This document shows positions 15,807 through 19,700 of a stretch of 19,700 nucleotides of DNA, piece after piece. Source of the stretch: Candidatus Colwellbacteria bacterium RIFCSPLOWO2_02_FULL_44_20b. GTDB taxonomy: Bacteria > Patescibacteriota > Minisyncoccia > UBA6257 > Colwellbacteraceae. The translations under genes and the position numbers were made by a program. Positions within the stretch are counted from its first letter, which is position 1, and the number at the start of each line of letters is the position of its first letter. The notes beneath the pieces are model-generated. The model saw nothing but the letters and a program-made list of their open reading frames with translations. It did not search any database and was not told where the DNA came from. The DNA lies in NCBI GenBank assembly GCA_001817765.1, contig MHIZ01000024.1, forward strand, positions 1-19,700. The letters run 5' to 3'.

Positions 15807-15835
15807 TTGAAAATTCAGCATATCTATGCTATAGT
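15807..15835 (+). promoter_or_regulatory. Promoter of the first small gene
   Basis: -35 TTGAAA (15807-15812) and -10 TATAGT (15830-15835), separated by 17 bases. Transcription would start near 15842, giving a leader of about 150 bases. Confidence 0.75.
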
Positions 15836-15841
15836 ATGCGT

Positions 15842-15994
15842 GCCTTTAATAAAAGAAGGTAGTCTGTTGGCTGGGAAATAGTTCTCAGCGAAAGGTCGTC
15901 AAAGACTTTTAGTCCCCCATGTTAAAAGCCTGCGACTTGACGGACTTCCTTAGTAAAAAGGCGTGTCCGTTTAGTACATTAGACAAAAAAATAT
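15842..15994 (+). ncRNA. Structured leader RNA with two mutually exclusive folds
   Basis: A closing stem pairs 15856-15867 with 15940-15951 (11 of 12 positions). It encloses an 8-bp hairpin at 15870-15889 (GCTGGGAA/TTCTCAGC), a short stem GTCG/CGAC (15895-15898 with 15933-15936) and a hairpin GACT-TTT-AGTC at 15904-15914. The 3' strand of the closing stem can instead pair downstream, CGGAC-TT-CCTT with AAGG-CGT-GTCCG (15941-15951 with 15958-15969), followed by a weak TTTAG. This switch geometry is that of a riboswitch or attenuator. I do not recognise it as a named class, and the gene it controls is unknown. Confidence 0.5.
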
Positions 15995-16438
15995 ATGCAA
16001 GAGAACCCTGAAAATCTTATCGATTCAATCAAGAAGGATAAAGTCGTCCTATGGATCAAAACAACACGATTCTGGGACAATTGGCAAAACGGTGAGAATC
16101 ACTGCTTCAACGGTGGATGCTGTAAAGCTCTCGTAGAGCTTGTAGGTCACCTCGAAGACAGGAAACGTCTCACCCCAATCGTCTGTACAGCAATCGCCTT
16201 GTCTATTCCCTGCCGAGATGTAGACAAAGAGTGCTCAAACGCTCAACTCTACATTTTGAAGGAGCGTTTCGAAGCAACATACCCTCTAAAAGCAACCAAT
16301 CTTGAAAAAATCGAGATCGAAGTTGCCCTCGGAGCCAAGGTAGTTGCAGCAATACAGACCGCACTATCCTCCTTCGATAAAGCGATTCAGTCTTTCACTG
16401 AGGTGGTGACACTGAATCAAAGTTTGAAACACGCGTAA
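15995..16438 (+). CDS. Small Cys-containing hypothetical protein (147 aa)
   Basis: Unrecognised soluble protein. It has six cysteines in the first 80 residues (37, 42, 43, 64, 73, 80), including HCFNGGCC and IPCRDVDKEC, then a helical C-terminal half ending ALSSFDKAIQSFTEVVTLNQSLKHA. There is no signal peptide or membrane segment. The cysteines could bind metal or form disulfides, but no standard zinc-finger spacing is seen. The ATG at 15995 is preceded by an AT-rich stretch without Shine-Dalgarno. It has its own promoter and structured leader. Confidence 0.7.
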   Translation: MQENPENLIDSIKKDKVVLWIKTTRFWDNWQNGENHCFNGGCCKALVELVGHLEDRKRLTPIVCTAIALSIPCRDVDKECSNAQLYILKERFEATYPLKATNLEKIEIEVALGAKVVAAIQTALSSFDKAIQSFTEVVTLNQSLKHA

Positions 16439-16450
16439 CTAGTGTCAATA

Positions 16451-16470
16451 CATTAGTGTATATACTAATG
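16451..16470. promoter_or_regulatory. Near-perfect palindrome, possible operator
   Basis: Arms CATTAGTGTA and TATACTAATG form a 20-base inverted repeat with one mismatched pair, 12 bases after the first small gene. TATACT at 16461-16466 could be a -10 for the next gene, but no matching -35 is seen. It may be a repressor site or a hairpin in the read-through RNA. Confidence 0.4.
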
Positions 16471-16473
16471 GAC

Positions 16474-16497
16474 AAGCGAGCCTCACGGCCCGCTTTT
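16474..16497 (+). terminator. Terminator or attenuator between the first two small genes
   Basis: AAGCG-A-GCC and GGC-C-CGCTT form an 8-bp stem with one mismatch and a TCAC loop, followed by TT then CC. The U-tract is short, so termination may be partial. Confidence 0.55.
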
Positions 16498-16520
16498 CCG
16501 TAACAAGAAAGGAGGTGAGT

Positions 16521-16787
16521 ATGCACAGAGCAAAAAACCATAAGTATACTTGGAAAGAATTAACTGAAGTTGAGAAAGAATTTGTAGAATGGATTATTGC
16601 GCGAAGCAAAGGAGAGAAACGGGATATAAGTGAATTCCCAGCACTTATGGCGATTAAAGAATCTGTGCCGCTTACCTCCTTGGGAAGGAAGATTAAAACG
16701 CACTTTTTCAACGCCAAAATAAAGCGCTATTGCTTATACCCGTTTACCTACCTTTTCCGTCTGATCTGGCCACAAAACGCTGAATAG
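16521..16787 (+). CDS. Small hypothetical protein with strong ribosome binding site (88 aa)
   Basis: Unrecognised basic protein. The sequence AAAGGAGGTGAGT directly before ATG 16521 is the best Shine-Dalgarno in the window (GGAGG, five-base spacing), so ATG 16521 is preferred over the GTG at 16515 that overlaps it. The N-terminal part is charged and helical (YTWKELTEVEKEFVEWIIARSKGEKRD in pieces); the C-terminus is basic and aromatic, with KRYCLYPFTYLFRLIWPQ as a possible membrane-binding helix. No dedicated promoter is clear, so it may depend on read-through from the previous gene. It is followed by a strong terminator at 16805. Confidence 0.7.
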   Translation: MHRAKNHKYTWKELTEVEKEFVEWIIARSKGEKRDISEFPALMAIKESVPLTSLGRKIKTHFFNAKIKRYCLYPFTYLFRLIWPQNAE

Positions 16788-16804
16788 CTGTCCAAGAAGC
16801 CCTG

Positions 16805-16833
16805 ACCCCGCCCTAAACCGGCGGGGTTTATTT
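16805..16833 (+). terminator. Rho-independent terminator
   Basis: ACCCCGCC (16805-16812) and GGCGGGGT (16820-16827) form a perfect 8-bp stem with a 7-base loop, followed by TTATTT. Confidence 0.9.
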
Positions 16834-16859
16834 ACACTCAGAAAAAGAAAAAAGATACA

Positions 16860-16888
16860 TTGACAAAAGAAGTCAAAAGGTGTAGTAT
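16860..16888 (+). promoter_or_regulatory. Promoter of the third small gene
   Basis: Consensus -35 TTGACA (16860-16865), 17-base spacer, -10 TAGTAT (16883-16888). A transcript starting near 16895 would have a leader of only about 25 bases. Confidence 0.85.
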
Positions 16889-16920
16889 ATAGACTTTAAG
16901 TACATTGATTAATTAAATAG

Positions 16921-17343
16921 ATGCCTATGTATACGCGCAAAATGACTAATGAACGACTTGCCGAATGGAAAGATTGTTTCCAAGTACTCCAAAAAGACCT
17001 CGACGAAGTTGAGGATAGAGCCGCAAATGGCGGTCCTTACTACAAAGAGGATTATGGTCGCGTCTTGGAACATGCGTTCGAAACAGTTCAAGGAAAAGGT
17101 TTTCCTATATGGAAATATCTTCCCCCACTCGAACGTTGTGTTGTAAAAAGTGCCGCTCGTCTTGCTCCTCGTCATGGAGATAACGACGCGGTAGCACGAG
17201 TTATCGACCTTGCCGAAATAATGAGAAAAGGAAGATACAAAAAAGACTGCTTCCATTGTCAAAAACTTCTCATGGGTTGGAGTACCGAAGAATGCTTTAT
17301 ACATCTCGGTAACATTGAGAGAGCCACAGCCTTAGCCGGCTAG
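16921..17343 (+). CDS. Small hypothetical protein with CFHC motif (140 aa)
   Basis: Unrecognised soluble, mostly helical protein. The N-terminal half is acidic and charged (RLAEWKDCFQVLQKDLDEVEDR); the middle has FPIWKYLPPLERCVVKSAARLAPRHGD. The C-terminal part has KKDCFHCQKLLMGW followed by EEC, a C-x2-C pair plus one more Cys that could bind metal weakly. The first ATG is at 16921; a second ATG two codons on is also possible. No Shine-Dalgarno; the leader is short and AT-rich. The stop codon lies within its own terminator hairpin. Confidence 0.7.
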   Translation: MPMYTRKMTNERLAEWKDCFQVLQKDLDEVEDRAANGGPYYKEDYGRVLEHAFETVQGKGFPIWKYLPPLERCVVKSAARLAPRHGDNDAVARVIDLAEIMRKGRYKKDCFHCQKLLMGWSTEECFIHLGNIERATALAG

Positions 17344-17355
17344 TGGCTTTTTCTT
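17322..17355 (+). terminator. Terminator overlapping the end of the third small gene
   Basis: AGCCAC-AGCC and GGCT-A-GTGGCT (17322-17331 with 17338-17348) give a 10-bp stem with one bulged A, followed by TTTTTCTTTTC. The stop codon at 17341-17343 lies in the 3' arm. Confidence 0.88.
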
Positions 17356-17364
17356 TTCTAAAAA

Positions 17365-17393
17365 TTGACTAAATAAAATCGATATGGTTCAAT
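17365..17393 (+). promoter_or_regulatory. Promoter of the fourth small gene
   Basis: -35 TTGACT (17365-17370), 17-base spacer, and a weak -10 TTCAAT (17388-17393). The -35 is convincing and the -10 is poor. Confidence 0.5.
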
Positions 17394-17404
17394 AAAACCC
17401 TCAA

Positions 17405-17438
17405 AAGGTCGACCTTATTTATTAGTAAGTAAAGGTCG
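17405..17438 (+). promoter_or_regulatory. Leader element with repeated AAGGTCG and alternative hairpins
   Basis: AAGGTCGACCTT (17405-17416) is a perfect 12-base palindrome. Its second half, CGACCTT, can also pair with a second AAGGTCG at 17432-17438 across a 15-base loop. The same bases thus have two partners, which allows a regulatory switch or a dimeric protein site. The downstream AAAGGTCGAG resembles text in neighbouring leaders. Confidence 0.45.
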
Positions 17439-17472
17439 AGTAATCAGAACTTTAAAAATTAAAAAGCCACGT

Positions 17473-17808
17473 ATGAGTAAACGATACTGGCATAAGGTGA
17501 ACGCCTTTGCTGTCACGATACAAAAAAACGCAACCAAGGAAGGACAACTCCTTGAGAAGATAGAAGAAATAATCCAAAAACTTCCCAATGGGAAATTGCC
17601 GGAAAAAAAATTCGAAGAAGTATTTAAACAAGTTGCGAGCGCCGCTTACAGTATCGGGCCAAAGAGCGTCCAGAAAGGCAATTACTTGCGCGTGAAACTG
17701 ATAGAGTTTCTGCAAAGATTTTCGAAAGTTAACGGAAAACCAGAAAAGGCAGAAAAAGCTATCGGAGCACTTATCGAACGAAATAACGGCTGGTCGCACA
17801 GCACCTGA
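17473..17808 (+). CDS. Small basic hypothetical protein (111 aa)
   Basis: Unrecognised Lys-rich, helical, soluble protein. It has GQLLEKIEEIIQKLPNGKLP, then KKFEEVFKQVASAAYSIGPKS and a helical stretch LRVKLIEFLQRFSKVNGKPEK before the polar end. No cysteines, no membrane helix. The high Lys/Glu content and the helix-turn-helix-like spacing could suit RNA or protein binding, but no known domain is seen. The ATG at 17473 has no Shine-Dalgarno. Own promoter, leader and terminator. Confidence 0.65.
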   Translation: MSKRYWHKVNAFAVTIQKNATKEGQLLEKIEEIIQKLPNGKLPEKKFEEVFKQVASAAYSIGPKSVQKGNYLRVKLIEFLQRFSKVNGKPEKAEKAIGALIERNNGWSHST

Positions 17809-17820
17809 TGATATCCAGAG

Positions 17821-17850
17821 CCTCCGCGCAGAGCGGAGGTTTTTGTTTTT
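17821..17850 (+). terminator. Rho-independent terminator
   Basis: CCTCCGC (17821-17827) and GCGGAGG (17833-17839) form a perfect 7-bp stem with a 5-base loop, followed by TTTTTGTTTTT. Confidence 0.93.
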
Positions 17851-17857
17851 CAAAGAA

Positions 17858-17887
17858 TTGACGAAAAAACAAAAAATCGGGTACGAT
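17858..17887 (+). promoter_or_regulatory. Promoter of the fifth small gene
   Basis: -35 TTGACG (17858-17863), 18-base spacer, -10 TACGAT (17882-17887). It starts eight bases after the preceding terminator. Confidence 0.75.
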
Positions 17888-17899
17888 TGCGTAAAGGTT

Positions 17900-17944
17900 G
17901 AGATCTTTGTCACAAATCTCCTGTGGCGAAAACAGGTGGATTTG
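17900..17944 (+). promoter_or_regulatory. Leader hairpins of the DUF2238-like gene
   Basis: Two folds share bases 17916-17920. One pairs GAGAT (17900-17904) with ATCTC (17916-17920). The other pairs CAAATC with GATTTG (17913-17918 with 17939-17944) and CCTGT with ACAGG (17920-17924 with 17932-17936) around GGCGAAA. They cannot form together. A leader of about 80 bases ahead of a membrane-protein gene with such a choice suggests regulation in cis. Confidence 0.45.
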
Positions 17945-17976
17945 TTTTGTACTTTAACAGCTAATCATATACATAT

Positions 17977-18438
17977 ATGGGAAATGGAGTGACAACACTT
18001 GGATACGCGCCCGCGCTGGACATCATTGAAAGTCGAGAACGGCCAAAAAAAGTGAAAACAAGCCACCTGATAAGCTTATTCGCTTTTGGCGCTGTGCTTG
18101 ATTATCTCGCAAGAAAATACGGATGGTATTTCATTGTGAGACAGCTCGACGTTCCAATGCACGTCGGCGGCGGCATACTCGTCGGACTTTTCTTTTTCTG
18201 GTTGTCTGATAAATGGCAGAAAGAGAAAAAGCATCGATCGCAACGAGCCGAGTTTGTACTGCGACTAATAGTCTTTATTGCATTTGTCGCACTCGGTACG
18301 TATCTTTGGGAAATCTTTGAATACGCCCGCTACCCGAATATACAAATATCAGCTATAGACACGTTTGCCGATATTGTATTCGGTTTCGTAGGCGCTGGTT
18401 TGACTGTTATCGTAAGAAAAGTCCGTAGAATGATGTAA
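17977..18438 (+). CDS. Membrane protein resembling DUF2238 (YjdF-like)
   Basis: Integral membrane protein of 153 residues with about four helices, near 32-46, 62-77, 95-111 and 132-147. Conserved-looking polar residues sit at helix ends: DVPMHVGGG (58-66), WEIFE (111-115) and DTFADIVFGFVGA (128-140). This D-x3-H-x2-G, W-E-x2-E, D-T-x2-D-x3-G order is that of DUF2238/YjdF membrane proteins, whose function is unknown; the VanZ-like family has a similar look. The protein is shorter than YjdF, lacking its first helices. It could be a small hydrolase or binding protein in the membrane. ATG at 17977, no Shine-Dalgarno. Own promoter, leader and terminator. Confidence 0.65.
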   Translation: MGNGVTTLGYAPALDIIESRERPKKVKTSHLISLFAFGAVLDYLARKYGWYFIVRQLDVPMHVGGGILVGLFFFWLSDKWQKEKKHRSQRAEFVLRLIVFIAFVALGTYLWEIFEYARYPNIQISAIDTFADIVFGFVGAGLTVIVRKVRRMM

Positions 18439-18445
18439 GTAGTAG

Positions 18446-18475
18446 AAACGCCCTGAAACACGGGCGTTTTGTGTT
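18446..18475 (+). terminator. Rho-independent terminator
   Basis: AAACGCCC (18446-18453) and GGGCGTTT (18462-18469) form an 8-bp stem with an 8-base loop, followed by TGTGTT. The next promoter begins at 18477. Confidence 0.85.
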
Positions 18476-18476
18476 A

Positions 18477-18505
18477 TTGACGGAATGTAGACAGAGTGGT
18501 ATGAT
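18477..18505 (+). promoter_or_regulatory. Promoter of the sixth small gene
   Basis: -35 TTGACG (18477-18482), 17-base spacer, -10 TATGAT (18500-18505). Confidence 0.85.
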
Positions 18506-18515
18506 ATACAACAAT

Positions 18516-18554
18516 AGAGTTATTCCTTCAAAAATCTAAAGGTCAAGTAACTCT
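18516..18554 (+). promoter_or_regulatory. Leader hairpin of the sixth small gene
   Basis: AGAGTTA (18516-18522) pairs with TAACTCT (18548-18554); inside it CCTT (18525-18528) pairs with AAGG (18539-18542). The loop side carries TCTAAAGGTCAAGTAA, similar to AAAGGTCGAGTAA in the leader of the fourth small gene. Confidence 0.5.
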
Positions 18555-18574
18555 CTTCTTTTAAAACTAAAACC

Positions 18575-18817
18575 ATGCTCACTCATATGAAAAGGAATCT
18601 TTTCGAGGCGCAAAAAGAGTTAAATACTCATATGGATAACGGTTTGAATGGAAGTCTTGAACACGATCTTGGCTTTTACAAAAAGATGATCCAAGTGAAC
18701 CCAACCGCTGAAAATATCTGCGCGAATGCGATTTTCAGAAAAATGAAAGCAAATGCCAAAAAGGTTACGATCGGAGACCTCCAACTTTTCCAAGACGCAT
18801 ATCGCGTTGTGCAATAA
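18575..18817 (+). CDS. Small hypothetical protein (80 aa)
   Basis: Unrecognised soluble helical protein. The first half is amphipathic (RNLFEAQKELNTHMDNGL), followed by HDLGFYKKMIQVNPTAEN and a basic segment RKMKANAKKVT before GDLQLFQDAYRVVQ. No cysteine clusters or membrane helices. Starts at ATG 18575 (an in-frame ATG four codons on is an alternative), no Shine-Dalgarno. Own promoter, leader and terminator, like the preceding small genes. Confidence 0.6.
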   Translation: MLTHMKRNLFEAQKELNTHMDNGLNGSLEHDLGFYKKMIQVNPTAENICANAIFRKMKANAKKVTIGDLQLFQDAYRVVQ

Positions 18818-18827
18818 ACACAGCAAG

Positions 18828-18855
18828 AAACCCCTCACTATGAGGGGTTTTCCTA
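18828..18855 (+). terminator. Terminator between convergent genes
   Basis: AAACCCCTCA (18828-18837) and TGAGGGGTTT (18841-18850) form a perfect 10-bp stem with a 3-base loop, followed by TCCTATTTTC. It may also act for the minus-strand gene ending at 18873, though the T-run there is shorter. Confidence 0.88.
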
Positions 18856-18872
18856 TTTTCTAAAACGATTCC

Positions 18873-19124
18873 TTACAAATTTTCTATCAAATTCTTTAAC
18901 TTCTCCAACTTCTCTTCTCTATTCTGTAAAGCAGTCTTCGGTAATTCAAGGTCCGCTGCTAAATCAAAAATCTCTACAAACTCGGGCTCGTGATCGTATT
19001 CGCTAACCGCCAAAAGTCCTACGATATCATACGCAATCTCAGCAATATAAAGCTCCTGCAACTCTAATCTCTTGATCCACTCTTTTAATTGGCTCACAAC
19101 CTCTTGTTTTGATTTATATTCCAT
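18873..19124 (-). CDS. Small acidic hypothetical protein (83 aa)
   Basis: Unrecognised acidic, helical protein. It has an N-terminal helix (KQEVVSQLKEWIKRLELQEL), a hydrophobic middle (IAEIAYDIVGLLAVSEYDHEP), then EFVEIFDLAADLELPK and a charged coiled-coil end (NREEKLEKLKNLIENL). No cysteines or membrane helix. It follows secA on the same strand after 152 bases of repeat and relic sequence, and meets the sixth small gene tail to tail. ATG at 19124. Confidence 0.65.
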   Translation of the reverse strand: MEYKSKQEVVSQLKEWIKRLELQELYIAEIAYDIVGLLAVSEYDHEPEFVEIFDLAADLELPKTALQNREEKLEKLKNLIENL

Positions 19125-19148
19125 AACACTTCACATTCGCACTGCTGT

Positions 19149-19186
19149 GCTCAGTATTTCGTCACCTTCGCTCCTCAACTACGAGA
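19149..19186 (-). repeat. Copy of a dispersed GA-rich repeat
   Basis: On the minus strand this reads TCTCGTAG...GCGAAGGTGACGAAATACTGAGC. The plus strand at 8644-8676 reads TCTCGCAG..CCGAAGGTGCTGTAAGTACGGAGC, identical at most positions. Both lie in intergenic sequence; neither is coding. Confidence 0.45.
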
Positions 19187-19188
19187 CG

Positions 19189-19275
19189 TCATGCGCCATG
19201 ACAACGCTTGTACTTTTTTCCGCTCCCGTCCGCCGACGCTGAAGCTTTGGCGGGACTCCGCTTGATTATGCCTAT
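19189..19275 (-). pseudogene. Relic of a second SecA C-terminal zinc-binding tail
   Basis: Below the secA stop, a different frame reads DGSGKKYKRCHGA and stops at 19191-19189. This is the classic end of the SEC-C motif (GSGKKYKxCHG). The core AAAAAGTACAAGC-x-TTGTCATGG is the same as in the live secA end at 22 of 23 bases, 95 bases apart. The first CxC half is absent and is replaced by RSPAKASASA, encoded by a GC palindrome. I read it as the remnant of a duplicated or displaced secA 3' end. Confidence 0.65.
19228..19256. repeat. GC palindrome of the GTCCGCC...GGCGGGAC type
   Basis: GTCCGCC and GGCGGGAC pair with one bulged G around GACGCTGAAGCTTT. Palindromes of this style (TCCGCC..GCTTCAGC..GGCGGA) are widely scattered in Patescibacteria genomes. 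This one sits in frame inside the SEC-C relic. Confidence 0.55.
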
Positions 19276-19276
19276 T

Positions 19277-19700
19277 TCAAGCATTTCTTCCATGACAATG
19301 CTTGTACTTTTTCGGTGTTCCGTCTGCTTTCTTCGCTCCGCACGGACAAGGATCGTTTCTTCCAACGTTCTGGTATCGTGTGTTATCCCCCGCTGAAAAT
19401 TGATTAACTTGAGACGCCGGCTGTTCTTTAATCACAAGCTTAAAGAGATTACTGAATACCCATTGCTCAAAATTCTCCTGCATTCGAGAAAAAAGTTGAG
19501 AACCTTCGCTTCGGTACTCAGTCAAGGGATCACGCTGACCATACGCTCTGATCCGAACGCTCTCCGCGAGGTGTTCCATATCATCAAGATGATTCATCCA
19601 AAACGCGTCAAGTACTGAAAGTAAAGGACTTTTAAGAAGATGGAAATTTTCGTACCCATCAAGGCGGCTCATAACTATCGTGCGAGCCTCTTCAGAACTC
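19277..19700 (-). CDS. secA: Protein translocase subunit SecA, C-terminal part (5' end outside window)
   Basis: ATPase motor that pushes preproteins through SecYEG. Only the last 140 residues lie in the window; the frame stays open to the right edge. Visible are the end of the helical scaffold/wing region (LLSVLDAFWMNHLDDMEHL, then RIRAYGQRDPLTEYRSEG) and the SEC-C zinc motif CPCGAKKADGTPKKYKHCHG with its C-x-C and C-H ligands intact. A 7-residue insert (AKKADGTP in place of GSG) separates the ligand pairs, as in several CPR and cyanobacterial SecA proteins. The stop is followed by a decayed extra copy of this tail. Confidence 0.95.
   Translation of the reverse strand, partial: SSEEARTIVMSRLDGYENFHLLKSPLLSVLDAFWMNHLDDMEHLAESVRIRAYGQRDPLTEYRSEGSQLFSRMQENFEQWVFSNLFKLVIKEQPASQVNQFSAGDNTRYQNVGRNDPCPCGAKKADGTPKKYKHCHGRNA

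Noticed and set aside
15786..18872. Integron cassette array
   Set aside because: I found no integrase and no attC-like RYYYAAC...GTTRRRY pairs between the genes, and each gene has its own promoter.

Overview
The window looks like a chromosomal segment of a Candidate Phyla Radiation bacterium (Patescibacteria, most likely a Parcubacteria-type lineage). Supporting signs are tight gene packing, mostly weak or absent Shine-Dalgarno sequences, a DUF4012 protein, a half-length MFS protein, prfB next to ftsE and ftsX, and many small genes without recognisable homologues. UGA works as a stop, as shown by the prfB autoregulatory frameshift and by normal UGA ends, so the UGA-glycine CPR lineages are unlikely. 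This placement is inference from gene content, not from a phylogeny.

Layout. 125-4078 (minus) carries prfB with its programmed +1 frameshift, then ftsE, ftsX and a multi-spanning membrane protein. 4089-4312 holds tRNA-Thr(CGU) followed by tRNA debris and palindromic insertions. 4333-7206 (minus) is pyrG followed closely by a ZIP metal transporter and a VIT/CCC1 transporter, with a 4-base overlap between the last two. 7294-7905 is a six-helix MFS half with a strong terminator. 7951-8288 is the most unusual stretch: a complete tRNA-Gly(CCC) gene lies inside the anticodon loop of a second tRNA-Gly, next to a third Gly-like 5' end whose D-loop is split by stacked hairpins. 8290-14578 (minus) carries an FtsB/DivIC-like septal protein, lepA, a DUF4012 protein, a family 4 glycosyltransferase and a polyprenyl-phosphate sugar transferase. 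A second glycosyltransferase diverges at 14643.

15786-18872 is a run of six small plus-strand genes (80-153 codons). Five have a TTGAC-type promoter of their own, at least five are followed by a terminator hairpin, and four have structured leader RNAs. None is assigned firmly; one is a membrane protein resembling DUF2238/YjdF. The window ends with a small minus-strand gene and the C-terminus of SecA, below which lies a decayed second copy of the SecA zinc-binding tail.

How the genes fit together: release factor 2, SecA, LepA and the tRNAs serve translation and export; FtsEX and the FtsB-like protein serve division and wall remodelling; the two glycosyltransferases, the sugar transferase and possibly the DUF4012 protein look like a surface polysaccharide set; pyrG supplies CTP beside two metal transporters. 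A recurring theme is small GC-rich palindromes placed in and around tRNA genes, and also in reading frame within prfB and the SecA-tail relic.
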